From the NCBI GenBank assembly GCA_035606695.1, contig DATNEW010000026.1, positions 248,001-312,000 of the forward strand: a DNA stretch of 64,000 nucleotides, read 5' to 3'. Shown piece by piece: positions 45,957 to 55,169 of this stretch (position 1 is its first letter; every line of letters begins with the position of its first letter). Both the position numbers and the translations under genes were made by a program. The stretch is from Gemmatimonadaceae bacterium (GTDB lineage: Bacteria; Gemmatimonadota; Gemmatimonadetes; Gemmatimonadales; Gemmatimonadaceae). The notes below the pieces were generated by a model. That model had not been told where the DNA came from. It worked only from the letters and a program-made list of their open reading frames with translations, and made no database searches.

Positions 45957-47042
45957 TTACTGCGCCCCGGAGTTCGCCGGCACCGTGACGAGATTGGGAT
46001 CGACATCCGCCGGCGTGACGCTCCGAATCTCCGTCTGCTGCACCACCGTGAGCTTGTCGACGGTCGGATCGTTCCCGACGAACGACTGGAAGCCGATGAT
46101 GTCGTGAATGCCCGAGAGCGTCGTCGTCGTGACGACCTTGATCGGCGTGCCTTCGACCTGCGCGCGCGCATAGCGCAGCTTGAGCGCATACTCGATGAGC
46201 GGGCCGTCCGTCGACTGATCGGCGACGATGAGCGGCTCGAACGGATTTGGAATGTCCGTCGGCAGCGGCGTCGTCCACAGCTCGGTCACGGCGTGCGCCG
46301 GGATGCTCTGGTCTCCCCAGAGAATGCGATAGTCCGTCGTGATCCGATAATGCTGCGTCGGGCGCCCATCGATCGCTTCGGCTGCGCCGAGCTTGTCGAT
46401 CTTGAACGTGACGTCGAGCAGCTGAATCTGGTTGAGGAACCCGCCGAGCCCACCACGGCCGCCGCGACCGCCACGCCCACCGCGCGCGCCGCCGCCCGGA
46501 AAACCTCCATTACCACCGCCCCGATTAGGACGGCCCCCGCCACCGGCACCTCGGCCCGCGCCGCCGCCACCGCCAGCTGCGTTCGGATCACCGCCCGCGC
46601 CGGGGAATCCGCGTCCGCCACCGCCGAGCACGCGATTCAACGTCACCACCGCGGGTCCACCGAACACATCGTCAGACGGCGTGTAGCGCTGGTTGTTCGA
46701 GTGCAGAACGAAGACGTGACCGGAGTCAGTGGCGATCAGGAAGTCGTCGGTCGTCACGCCCTGCGGAGCGGGAGTAAATGCCAGGAATTCGATCCGCGCA
46801 TGGCCGCCCACCGCGACACCGCGCCCACGCATGATCTCGGCATCCTGACCGCGCGGCGTGTCGCCCGGATACACGCGAGTCGTCGACGTGATGCGGAAGG
46901 TCACGCCCGGCGCGAGCCGATCGGCGAGCCGGTGCACGGGCCGTGCGGCGATGAGCGTTCCCAGGACGCCGGCGACGGCGAGCGACGGCAGTACACGCGA
47001 CGCGAACCCTCCGCGACGCCGCGACAAAAATTCGACGGACAC
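45957..47042 (-). CDS. Exported Gly/Arg-rich-insert protein of unknown function
   Basis: 361 aa from GTG 47042, chosen because GGAG stands 5-6 nt upstream and a signal peptide follows (VLPSLAVAGVLGTLIAA). The N-terminal domain (VTFRITSTTRVYPGD, FVLHSNNQRYTPSDDV) and C-terminal domain (HYRITTDYRILWGDQSIPAHAVTELWTT, VTTTTLSGI) are beta-rich. They are separated by about 70 residues almost entirely Gly, Arg, Pro, Asn and Phe (about nt 46430-46640), the longest such tract here. The overall arrangement recalls DUF4412-type exported proteins, but I cannot assign it. Confidence 0.75.
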   Translation of the reverse strand: MSVEFLSRRRGGFASRVLPSLAVAGVLGTLIAARPVHRLADRLAPGVTFRITSTTRVYPGDTPRGQDAEIMRGRGVAVGGHARIEFLAFTPAPQGVTTDDFLIATDSGHVFVLHSNNQRYTPSDDVFGGPAVVTLNRVLGGGGRGFPGAGGDPNAAGGGGGAGRGAGGGGRPNRGGGNGGFPGGGARGGRGGRGGRGGLGGFLNQIQLLDVTFKIDKLGAAEAIDGRPTQHYRITTDYRILWGDQSIPAHAVTELWTTPLPTDIPNPFEPLIVADQSTDGPLIEYALKLRYARAQVEGTPIKVVTTTTLSGIHDIIGFQSFVGNDPTVDKLTVVQQTEIRSVTPADVDPNLVTVPANSGAQ

Positions 47043-47195
47043 TTTCGCTCCAATGGTGCGGTGATGTATACAGAAAATTACGCGCGAGTAGGCAAAGTTG
47101 TTGACCATCGTGTAATGTGTTGTCGCGCGGACGTCGATACTCCCCCACGAAGGACTGCGCGAAGCCGCGCGTCGTAGTCCTCAATCCGATCCGGT

Positions 47196-47597
47196 TTGTC
47201 TTCCTCCGCATCGCAGCGAGTGCTGGTCGTCGACGACGATCCGCTCATTTGCCAGTCGTACGACGAGATTCTCCGCGCGCACGGCTACGACGTCGCGCTG
47301 GCGGGGAGTCGTCGTGCCGCGCTGCAGGAAATCGAACGGCTCGCCGGCGCGATCGACGTGCTCGTGCTCGACATCGCGCTGCCTGATGCGGACGGCGCCG
47401 ATTTGGCGCACGAGATCACCGACATGGTCGGGCTGCGTCCGACGCTGTATGTGAGCGGATGGACCGACGAGTTCTGGAATCTGTCGGCGGCGCCGGGCAA
47501 ATGGCTCGTGATGCAGAAGCCGATTCCCGTGCCCCGCTTCCTGGCGGCGGTGGATTATCTGTCGGGACGGCGCGCGACGCGTCCTGAAAACGAATAG
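47196..47597 (+). CDS. Stand-alone response regulator receiver domain
   Basis: 133 aa from TTG 47196 (GTG 47220 is an alternative). CheY-like fold: acidic pocket VLVVDDDP (Asp 13-15), phosphoacceptor Asp 59 in VLVLDIALPDADG, Ser in LYVSGW and Lys in VMQKPIP. There is no output domain and no histidine kinase nearby, so it probably works in a phosphorelay or by protein contact. Confidence 0.85.
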   Translation: MSSSASQRVLVVDDDPLICQSYDEILRAHGYDVALAGSRRAALQEIERLAGAIDVLVLDIALPDADGADLAHEITDMVGLRPTLYVSGWTDEFWNLSAAPGKWLVMQKPIPVPRFLAAVDYLSGRRATRPENE

Positions 47598-47610
47598 GAG
47601 CGAGTCGCCG

Positions 47611-47670
47611 AGCGCGCGAACAGCTGCGAAGGCCGGCGAAGACCGGCGAAGGCCGGCGAAGAGCCGCGAA
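47611..47670. repeat. Decamer tandem array, six units
   Basis: Six consecutive 10-bp units ending in GCGAA with consensus GGCCGGCGAA, in exact register, between the receiver gene and the peptidase gene. One unit per helical turn. Confidence 0.65.
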
Positions 47671-47759
47671 GAGCAGCACAGACTAGCTGACAACGCGTGT
47701 AACGTCCCGCATATTGTCCGCGACGTCGCCTCTTCCCAAGCCTTCCCAGGAGTTCCACC

Positions 47760-50654
47760 ATGCGCGTCGTTTTCGCGCTGTCCGCTGCCGCACTCGCGAT
47801 CGAGATCGGAACCGTTCCCGTTCACGCGCAACAGAACACGGGCGCGCGCCAGCAAGGGTCGGCCGTCACACCGAAGCGCGATCCCGATACGAAGAAGGCG
47901 CTGCCCGTCGCCGACTACGCGCGCTGGCGTACGATCGCGACGCCGGTGATCTCATCCGACGGCAACTGGGTGGCGTGGTCGTACGCGCAGGTGCGGCGCG
48001 ACGATCAACTGCACGTCAAGCAGGTGGATGGCAATCGCGAGATCGTCGTCGAGGGCGGAACGCGTCCGATGTTCTCGGACGACGCGCGGTGGGTGGCGTA
48101 CTATGTCTCACCGCCGGCCGCGCCCGCGGGCCGCGGCGGACGAGGCGGCCGCGGCGGTGTCGCCGGTGGGCCGGGCGCGACGACGCCTGCCGCGCCGGCG
48201 CGCAAAGCGGAGCTCGTGAATCTCGCGACGGGCGACAAGACGACCTGGGACGACGTTGCGACATTCGAGTTCAATAAAGGGTCGACCGTGTTCGCGGTGC
48301 ATCGCGCGCGTGCTGTTCCGGCGCCACAGTACGAGGGCGCGGATCTCATCGTGCGCGATCTCGAGGCGGGCACCGACCGATTGATCGGTTCGGTGAATGA
48401 GTTCGCGTTCAACAAGAGCGGTGCGCTGTTGGCGTTCACGGTCGATGCGGCGAACGAAACCGGCAACGGCCTCTATGTCTCCAGTCTCGCCGACGGTCAG
48501 GACCGGGTGCTCGAGAACGCGCGCGAACATTACGCGCGGCTTGCGTGGTCGGACGACGGCAGCGCGCTCGCCGCGATCCATGGCACGGATACGGATACGC
48601 TCGCGCAGCGCGAGAACGCGATCATCGCCGTAACGGGGCTGGCGGGCAAGACGGTGCACCGCGTCGCCATCGCGGCCGGAACGCACGGCATGCCGGCCAA
48701 TTTCGTCGCCAGCGAGAAGGGCACGCTCACGTGGAGCGAACACGACGATCGGCTGTTCTTCGGCCTCAAGTCGCAGGATCGCAAGCCGAAGCCGGTGACG
48801 GGCGATACGCTCGTCGCGCCGTCGGACGTCGACATCTACCACGCGAACGACGATCGCATTCAGAGCGTGCAGCGCTCGCAGGCGACGGCGGATCGGAATC
48901 GCACCGATCGCGCGGCGCTCGATCTCGCGTCGGAAAAGATTCTGCGTGTTGCTGACTCGACCACGCGCATCGTCCAGGTGACGAAGGACGGGAAGTGGGC
49001 CGTCGTCGGCGATGATCGCAAATACGTCTCCGACTATCAACAGGCGCGCGCCGACTACTATCGCGTGAACGTCGCGACCGGCGAGCGGACACCGATGCTC
49101 ACGGCGCAGATCCGCACGCTCGGACTCACGCCGGACTCCAAATACTTCCTCTACTGGAAGAACAAGCAGGTGTGGTCGTACGAGCTCGCGACGAACACGC
49201 ATCGCGACATCACCGACAAAGTGCCGGTCTCGTTCGTGAACGCGGAAGAGGATCACGTCGTCGAGAAGCCGCCCTACGGCGTCGCGGGCTACAGCACGGA
49301 CGGCAAGTCGGTGATTCTCGAACACCGCTTCGACCTGTGGCAGGTGTCGCTCGACGGCAGCGCGCCCGCGGTGAACCTGACGAAGGGCGCCGGCACCAGG
49401 GGCGACATGCGCCTGCGCTGGGTGAATCTCGATCCCGAGGCACCCGCTCCGACCGGGCGCGGCGGCGGAGGCCGCGGCGGCTTCGGCTCGAACGACAACA
49501 AGATCGATCTCTCGAAGCCGCTCTTCCTGTCGGCGTACGGCGAATACACGAAGAAGTCCGGATTTTTCGAGCTGGCCAATGGCCGGCTCGAGCAACTCGT
49601 CTATGACGACAAGAACTTCGGCCGCCCGGAGAAAGCCGCGAACGCCGACCGGTTCCTGTTCACGCGAGAAGACTGGACCGAGTTTCCGGACCTGCGCGTA
49701 TCAAATCACTCATTCAATAATTCTATAAAGATCAGCGACGCCAATCCGCAGCAGGCCGAGTATCGGTGGGGACATCGCGTTCTGTTCGACTTCACCGACA
49801 AGGACGGCCACAAGCTCCAGGGAACGCTCGCGATTCCCGACGGGTATGAACCCGGCACGCGCCTGCCGATGCTCGTCAACTTCTACGAGAAGAACTCGCA
49901 GAACCTGCACATCTACCAGGTGCCGAAGTACGCGACGGGCCCGCAGTTCGCCGGCTTCGTGAGCAACGGCTACCTCGTGATGCAGCCGGACATCTACTTC
50001 CACACGCGCACGTCACACTCCGACATGCTCGAGTCGGTCGAGAACGCGGTGAAGAAGGTCGTCGAGATGGGTTACGCCGATCCCAAGCACGTCGGCCTGC
50101 AAGGCCACAGCTACTCCGGCGGAGGCTCGGCATACATCGCCGGTCATTCGACGATGTTCGCGGCCGTCGTCTCCGGCGCCGCGCCGATCGACCTCACGAC
50201 CGAGTTCAACACGCTCTTCCGCGGCAGCGGCCAGAACAACCAGGGCTATGACATGACAGGCCAGGGCCGCTACGGCACCGACCCGTACACCGATCCCAAA
50301 TTGTATTACGATCAGTCGCCGATCTCGGGCGTGAAGACGATGAACACGCCGCTGCTCCAGATGCAAGGCGACAACGACCAGACGGTCGAGTGGCTGCAGG
50401 ACGTCGAGTGGTACAACGCCCTGCGCTTCAACAAGAAGCCCGTCATCTTCCTGTCCTACCCAGGAGAGGATCACGGGCTCCGCAAGCTCGAGAATCAGGT
50501 CGATTATGAAACGCGTATTTCAGAGTTCTTCGATCATTACCTGAAGGGCGCGCCGGCGCCGAAGTGGATGATCGACGGCGAGCGGTACATTGACAAAGAC
50601 AAGCGGCCGGCGTTGCCGATTTCGGTGGAGAAGAAAACGGGTGGCCGGCGCTAG
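47760..50654 (+). CDS. S9 family prolyl oligopeptidase, exported
   Basis: 964 aa, signal peptide (FALSAAALAIEIGTVPVHAQ), AGGAG before ATG 47760. An N-terminal beta-propeller of about 650 residues with two Gly/Arg-rich inserts (about nt 48118-48185 and 49450-49490) is followed by an alpha/beta-hydrolase domain. The nucleophile is Ser 784 in LQGHSYSGGG, the acid is in MQGDNDQTVEW, and the His is in YPGEDHGLRK. Probably cleaves peptides in the periplasm (dipeptidyl- or acylaminoacyl-peptidase type). The length is above the usual S9 size, partly because of the inserts. Confidence 0.9.
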   Translation: MRVVFALSAAALAIEIGTVPVHAQQNTGARQQGSAVTPKRDPDTKKALPVADYARWRTIATPVISSDGNWVAWSYAQVRRDDQLHVKQVDGNREIVVEGGTRPMFSDDARWVAYYVSPPAAPAGRGGRGGRGGVAGGPGATTPAAPARKAELVNLATGDKTTWDDVATFEFNKGSTVFAVHRARAVPAPQYEGADLIVRDLEAGTDRLIGSVNEFAFNKSGALLAFTVDAANETGNGLYVSSLADGQDRVLENAREHYARLAWSDDGSALAAIHGTDTDTLAQRENAIIAVTGLAGKTVHRVAIAAGTHGMPANFVASEKGTLTWSEHDDRLFFGLKSQDRKPKPVTGDTLVAPSDVDIYHANDDRIQSVQRSQATADRNRTDRAALDLASEKILRVADSTTRIVQVTKDGKWAVVGDDRKYVSDYQQARADYYRVNVATGERTPMLTAQIRTLGLTPDSKYFLYWKNKQVWSYELATNTHRDITDKVPVSFVNAEEDHVVEKPPYGVAGYSTDGKSVILEHRFDLWQVSLDGSAPAVNLTKGAGTRGDMRLRWVNLDPEAPAPTGRGGGGRGGFGSNDNKIDLSKPLFLSAYGEYTKKSGFFELANGRLEQLVYDDKNFGRPEKAANADRFLFTREDWTEFPDLRVSNHSFNNSIKISDANPQQAEYRWGHRVLFDFTDKDGHKLQGTLAIPDGYEPGTRLPMLVNFYEKNSQNLHIYQVPKYATGPQFAGFVSNGYLVMQPDIYFHTRTSHSDMLESVENAVKKVVEMGYADPKHVGLQGHSYSGGGSAYIAGHSTMFAAVVSGAAPIDLTTEFNTLFRGSGQNNQGYDMTGQGRYGTDPYTDPKLYYDQSPISGVKTMNTPLLQMQGDNDQTVEWLQDVEWYNALRFNKKPVIFLSYPGEDHGLRKLENQVDYETRISEFFDHYLKGAPAPKWMIDGERYIDKDKRPALPISVEKKTGGRR

Positions 50655-50842
50655 CGCGCTCGTCATCCCGAGCGAAGGCGCGAAGCGCCGAAGTCGAGGG
50701 ACTCCTCTCTTCGATGCCAGGTTGTCATGCTGACCCTGAGCGGAGCGAAGGGGAATGACCCCTTGGTCGCCGAGGAGGACCCCTCCGTCGGGACGGGGGT
50801 CCCTCGACTCGCTGACGCTCGCTCGGGATGACACGGCGAGCG
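50655..50842. repeat. GTCATCC-type long palindromic repeat, compound
   Basis: The outer arms run from GCTCGTCATCCCGAGCGA to GTCGAGGGACTCC on the left and from GGGTCCCTCGACTCGC to GCTCGGGATGAC on the right. A second GTCATGCTGACC...GGGAATGACC unit is nested in the middle. It fills the gap between the convergent peptidase and permease genes. Confidence 0.68.
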
Positions 50843-53587
50843 CTAATCCGCCCGCAGCGCCTCCAACGGATCGACCCGCGACGCACGGCGCGCGGGAAGC
50901 CAGCTCGCCGCCGCCGCGGTCACCGACAACAACACCACGATCGCCACGTATGTCGGTGGATCCGTCGGCGCCATGTCGAACAACAGTGACCGCAGCAGCC
51001 GCGTGCACAACAGCGCGCCCGCAAGCCCGATCGCGCCGCCGATGGCAACCAATGCCATACCCTCGCTCACGACCAACCGTTGCACGCGCCGGGAATCGGC
51101 GCCGAGTGCGATGCGAATGCCGATCTCGCGCGTGCGGGCGCTGACCATCAGCGACATCACGCCGTAGATGCCGACGACGGCCAGCGCCAACGCGGTGAGC
51201 GCGAAGAGCGCCAGCAGCGTCGCACTGAATCGCGGCCGGGCGGTCGCGCCGGCCGAGCGCGCCGTCATCGTCTGCATGTCGTACACCGGGAATCCGGGCG
51301 CGAAATCCTTGATCGCGCGACGCACATCGATGCCCAGCGACGCAACGTCGCGCGTCGATCGCACGAACACGAAGAGCCCGGTGCGTGGCGACTGCGCGTA
51401 CGACACGTAGAAGTCGGCTGCCGGCAGTGAATCGACCCACTGACGCGTGTCGCCGACGACGCCCACCACCTCGGCGCCGAGGATGTCGCTGAAATCACCC
51501 TGGCCCAGGCGAATGCGCTTCCCAATGGGGTTCTCGTTTGGCCAGACGCGGCGGGCCGCCGCTTCGCTCACGAGGAGGACTCGCTGCGTGCCGACGCGGT
51601 CGGCGCTCGTGAAGTTGCGACCATACTTGAGTGGAATTCCGAGCGTCTTGAGATAGTCAGGCGATGCCCAGTTCACGCCGACCAGCGGATCGTGCGCCGG
51701 ATCGGGCTCACGATTGCCGTTCCATGCGACCGTGATGTTGCAGCCGCCGCTGAGCGGCGGACAGCTGCCGATGGCCGCGTGCGACACGCCCGGCACCGCG
51801 GCGAGACGCGAAAGAAGCTGCGTGTAGAAGCCCGGCAAGGAATCATGCGCGATGGTGCCGGCCGGAACGGTCAGGCGCAGCGAGAGCACGTTGCGCGGGT
51901 CGAACCCTTCGTCGATCGCCAACAGCTTGACGAGACTGCGAAGCATGAGGCCCGATCCCACGAGCAGCACCAGCGCGAGCGCGACTTCGACGACGACGAG
52001 AACTCGCCGGCCGGTGAACGCGCTCGTGACACCGTGCTCGCCGGCGAGATCGCCGTCCTTCATGGCGTTCGACAGCGTCGAGCGCGTCGCGCGCAACGCC
52101 GGCGCCAATCCGAAGATCACACCGACCACCAGCGTCAGGGCGAGGGTGAATGCCAAGGCAGCCCAGTCGAGGTGCACCTGCGCGAGATTCACCGACCCGA
52201 TCATCGACCGCGCGGCGAAATCGATGACCTCCGATCGTACCGTGCTCAGGGCGCGCGTTCCGATCCATGCGACCAGCAGCGCGAACGCACCGCCAGTCAG
52301 CGCAATGAGTAAACTCTCAACGAGCAGCAGCCGTACGACGCGGCGGCGTCCCGCGCCCACCGCCATGCGCACCGCGATCTCACGACTGCGGCCGCGCGCG
52401 CGGCCCAGCTGCAAATTCGCCACGTTCACGCAGGCGATGAGCAGCACGAACCCAACGGCGCCGAGCAGCACGAAGAGCGACTGCCGCACGAGTGGCGACA
52501 CTCGGCCTTCATTGAGCGGATCGGCCCGTGCGCCCCATGGGCTGCCGCCGCCGTAGGGATCGGGATACTGGTTGGACACCTGCGCGCCGAGCATCTTCGC
52601 CGACGCGTTCGCCTGCGCGGCGGTCAGCCCCGGCTTGCGCCGCCCAACCACGCGCAAGTAATGCGACATCGGCTGATTCAGGTCCCGTGCCGACCCGGTC
52701 GTGATCGGGGCGAAGAATTCGGCGTTGCCCGTCAGGCCTTTGAAGCCGCGCGGCGCGACACCGATGATGGTGAAGGGCAGGTGATCGAAGTCGATCGTCT
52801 GGCCGACGGCGTGTGGGTCAGCGTTGAACCGGCGCTCCCAAAGCGCCGTGCCGATGATGACCTGCTTCGGCGCGCCGGGCGCCGCATCGATCGAGGGATC
52901 GAAGTCGCGCCCGACGATCGGACGCAAGCCCAGTGTGCGGAGATAGCTCGCGCTGACGCTTTCGCCGGAGAGGCGTTCGGCGTCGCCCGAGGTGATCACG
53001 GCCGACTGTCCCGAGAACGCCGCGAGCTCGCTGAACGTTTGTTGATGATCTCGAAAGTAGACGAACTTGGGATACGACCACGGCATCTGCGAAACGGCGG
53101 GCAGTCCGCCGCGCGCCGGCACCGTGAGTGACGCCGACATCAACTCGTCCGGCCGGGCGTAGGGCAGCGCGCGGAGCATCATGACGTTCACGGCGCTGAA
53201 AATCGCCGTCGTCGCGCCAATGCCGATGGCGAGCGTGAGCACGGCGACCAAGGTGAACGCCGGGCGGCGCACCAGGCCGCGGGCGGCGTATCGAACGTCT
53301 TGCCACAAGCTCTCGATGAAATCGCTGAGCTGCATACGTCGCTCCTGATGTTCGGCGGAGTGGTGGAGTTGTCGGCGCGCCTCATCGAGCGAGACGCCCA
53401 AACGCCGCAGCGCTTCTGCCTGCGCGACGTCCGGCGATACACCGCGCGCGACGAGGGCGTCGACGCGGTTGGCGATGAGCGACGCCAGCTCTTCGTCGAC
53501 GTCGGCATGCGTCGTGGCCGTGTTGCGCGGCGCGATGCGGAAGAGCCGCCGCACGCCGGGCCGGATGTGGAAGCGGTTGAAGCGCAC
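50843..53587 (-). CDS. ADOP-type ABC transporter permease
   Basis: 914 aa from GTG, 1 nt after the stop of the padR gene. N-terminal helical domain (DVDEELASLIANRVDALVARGVSPDVAQAEALRRLG), then VRYAARGLVRRPAFTLVAVLTLAIGIGATTAIFS as first TM segment, MacB periplasmic domain, FtsX block (LLIACVNVANLQLGRARGRSREIAVRMAVGA), second periplasmic domain, terminal FtsX block ending WLPARRASRVDPLEALRAD. Forms a two-gene cassette with the PadR regulator at 53589. No ATPase nearby. Confidence 0.92.
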   Translation of the reverse strand: MRFNRFHIRPGVRRLFRIAPRNTATTHADVDEELASLIANRVDALVARGVSPDVAQAEALRRLGVSLDEARRQLHHSAEHQERRMQLSDFIESLWQDVRYAARGLVRRPAFTLVAVLTLAIGIGATTAIFSAVNVMMLRALPYARPDELMSASLTVPARGGLPAVSQMPWSYPKFVYFRDHQQTFSELAAFSGQSAVITSGDAERLSGESVSASYLRTLGLRPIVGRDFDPSIDAAPGAPKQVIIGTALWERRFNADPHAVGQTIDFDHLPFTIIGVAPRGFKGLTGNAEFFAPITTGSARDLNQPMSHYLRVVGRRKPGLTAAQANASAKMLGAQVSNQYPDPYGGGSPWGARADPLNEGRVSPLVRQSLFVLLGAVGFVLLIACVNVANLQLGRARGRSREIAVRMAVGAGRRRVVRLLLVESLLIALTGGAFALLVAWIGTRALSTVRSEVIDFAARSMIGSVNLAQVHLDWAALAFTLALTLVVGVIFGLAPALRATRSTLSNAMKDGDLAGEHGVTSAFTGRRVLVVVEVALALVLLVGSGLMLRSLVKLLAIDEGFDPRNVLSLRLTVPAGTIAHDSLPGFYTQLLSRLAAVPGVSHAAIGSCPPLSGGCNITVAWNGNREPDPAHDPLVGVNWASPDYLKTLGIPLKYGRNFTSADRVGTQRVLLVSEAAARRVWPNENPIGKRIRLGQGDFSDILGAEVVGVVGDTRQWVDSLPAADFYVSYAQSPRTGLFVFVRSTRDVASLGIDVRRAIKDFAPGFPVYDMQTMTARSAGATARPRFSATLLALFALTALALAVVGIYGVMSLMVSARTREIGIRIALGADSRRVQRLVVSEGMALVAIGGAIGLAGALLCTRLLRSLLFDMAPTDPPTYVAIVVLLSVTAAAASWLPARRASRVDPLEALRAD

Positions 53588-53588
53588 T

Positions 53589-53912
53589 TTACGTGTTCCT
53601 CGCGGCGAGGATCGTCACGAGCGCATCGAAGTGATCGACGAGGCGCTCGGATTCGGCGCGAAGGTGCGCGCGTCCGGCGGGCGTCATGCGATAGTAGCGC
53701 GCCCGCCGCCCATTCTTCGTCACGCCCCACTCGGCGGCCAGGAGCTTGCGCGCTTCCATACGGCGGAGCGCCTGGAGCAGGGCGGCGTCGTCGACTTCGA
53801 CGCGGCCATGCGAGCGTTCCTCGATCCAGCTGGTGATCTCGAACGCGTGCATCGGCGCCCAGGACAGCGTCTTGAGCACGAGGACGTCGAGTGTGCCTTT
53901 GAGCAGGGCCAT
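53589..53912 (-). CDS. PadR family transcriptional regulator
   Basis: 107 aa. PadR winged helix: MALLKGTLDVLVLKTLSWAPMHAFEITSWIEE, DDAALLQALRRMEARKLLAAEWGVTKNGRRARYYRMTPAGRAHL. GAGGAAG is the SD, 4 nt before ATG. Likely represses its own cassette through the palindrome at 53922-53947. Confidence 0.93.
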   Translation of the reverse strand: MALLKGTLDVLVLKTLSWAPMHAFEITSWIEERSHGRVEVDDAALLQALRRMEARKLLAAEWGVTKNGRRARYYRMTPAGRAHLRAESERLVDHFDALVTILAARNT

Positions 53913-53921
53913 GGTCTTCCT

Positions 53922-53947
53922 CTTAGTCTCTAGGGGTAGACACTAAG
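53922..53947 (-). promoter_or_regulatory. Palindromic operator candidate for the padR/permease cassette
   Basis: CTTAGTCTCTA (53922-53932), GGGG spacer, TAGACACTAAG (53937-53947): 11-bp arms with one mismatch, just upstream of the SD of padR. The position over the transcription start favours repression. The sequence is unrelated to the dyads at 7378 and 61519. Confidence 0.6.
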
Positions 53948-54082
53948 ATGAAGAAAAGGGTTGCCGCAAGGTGGCGCCCGTTTTTTGCCACCCTGCCGCC
54001 GCCCGGCGATATTTCCGGAGTCGCGCAGGACCCGCGGTACCCGGCGACCTATCTGCTCCCTCGAGGACCTTAGAGGACCTTC

Positions 54083-55030
54083 ATGGCCAAACTCAACGAG
54101 ACCGACTGGATCTGGCGCGACGGCGAATTCGTCCGCTGGCAGGATGCCACGGTCCACGTGCTCGCGCATTCGATGCAATTCGGCTCCTCGATCTTCGAGG
54201 GCATTCGATGCTATAAGACCCCGCACGGCCCGGCGATCTTCCGTCTCGAAGATCATTTGCAGCGTCTGCTCGACTCGGCGAAGATCTATCGTATGGAAGT
54301 GAAGTATTCGATCGACGAGCTCGTGGCCGCCTCGTGCGAGCTGGTCGAGCGCAACAATGTCGAGTCGTGTTACCTGCGGCCAATGATCCTGCGCGGCTAC
54401 GGCGCGAGCGGGATGGTGCCGTTCGACAGTCCCGTCGAGACGTATCTGCCGTGCTGGCCGTGGGGCGCGTACCTGGGTGAAGGCGCGCTGGAGAACGGGG
54501 TCGACGCGTGCGTCTCGAGCTGGGCGCGTGTGGCGCCGAATACCATTCCGTCGATGGCGAAGGTCGCCGGCAATTATCTGAGCGGCCAGCTCGTCAAGAT
54601 GGAAGCGTTGCGCAACGGGTTCGCCGAAGGCATCGCGCTCACGACGGACGGGATGTTGAGCGAAGGCTCCGGCCAGAATCTGTTCGTCGTTTCGCGCGGA
54701 GTCGTGTATACGCCGCCCGTCAACGGGACGCTGCTGCACGGCATTACGCGCCGGAGCATCATCAGGCTCGTGCGCGATCTCGGGTTGACCGTGGTCGAGC
54801 AGGACATGCCGCGCGAAATGCTCTACACGTGCGACGAAGTCTTCCTGGTCGGCACGGCGTCCGAAGTCACGCCGGTGCGGAGCGTCGATCGCCTGCAAGT
54901 TGGCACCGGCAAGCGCGGACCGATCACGACGCAGATCCAGCAGCGCTTCCTCGACATCGTGCACGGCAACGTCGAAGATCCGTACGGATGGCTGACGTTC
55001 GTGCGGGCGGAGCGGAGTGCGGTGCGGTAG
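54083..55030 (+). CDS. ilvE: Branched-chain amino acid aminotransferase
   Basis: 315 aa, a standard length for class IV aminotransferases of the IlvE group; transfers the amino group between Leu/Ile/Val and 2-oxoglutarate with PLP. The PLP Lys is residue 160 (SMAKVAGNYLSGQLVKMEA). Other family hallmarks are FGSSIFEGIRCY, YLRPMILRGYG, SEGSGQNLFVV and EVFLVGTASEVTPV. GAGGACC precedes ATG. Acts in the cytosol. Downstream is a long hairpin with an internal terminator, so it is probably monocistronic. Confidence 0.95.
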   Translation: MAKLNETDWIWRDGEFVRWQDATVHVLAHSMQFGSSIFEGIRCYKTPHGPAIFRLEDHLQRLLDSAKIYRMEVKYSIDELVAASCELVERNNVESCYLRPMILRGYGASGMVPFDSPVETYLPCWPWGAYLGEGALENGVDACVSSWARVAPNTIPSMAKVAGNYLSGQLVKMEALRNGFAEGIALTTDGMLSEGSGQNLFVVSRGVVYTPPVNGTLLHGITRRSIIRLVRDLGLTVVEQDMPREMLYTCDEVFLVGTASEVTPVRSVDRLQVGTGKRGPITTQIQQRFLDIVHGNVEDPYGWLTFVRAERSAVR

Positions 55031-55031
55031 C

Positions 55032-55138
55032 GCTGGGCGTTGGGTGGTGGGCGTTGGGCGAAACGGCAAGAGGCGACGAAGACACTCCCGTCGCCTTTTG
55101 ATTTTCACGCCCACCGCCCACCGCCCAACGCCCATCGC
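55032..55138. repeat. Long hairpin with inner terminator after ilvE
   Basis: The outer left arm is G-rich (TGGGCGTTGGGTGGTGGGCG, 55034-55060) and the right arm C-rich (about 55108-55138), complementary with few mismatches. The inner stem AGGCGACG (55071-55078) with CGTCGCCT (55089-55096) ends in TTTT, a good intrinsic terminator for ilvE. The stem continues through both parts to roughly 45 bp. Confidence 0.72.
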
Positions 55139-55169
55139 AGGCACGCTTCACGCAGAGCTTGCCGGGCAT

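Noticed and set aside
46432-46686. Pro-rich rightward ORF over the Gly/Arg tract
   Set aside because: It is the complement of the Gly/Arg codons in the leftward gene and has no start signals.
53948-54073. 41-codon ORF just upstream of ilvE that could be a branched-chain leader peptide
   Set aside because: It has only a few scattered Leu, Ile and Val codons, no run of them, and no well-formed terminator between it and ilvE; its start overlaps the PadR palindrome of the opposite strand.
53930-55144. 404-codon leftward ORF opposite ilvE
   Set aside because: It mirrors ilvE, contains no recognisable domain and includes the repeat hairpin after ilvE.
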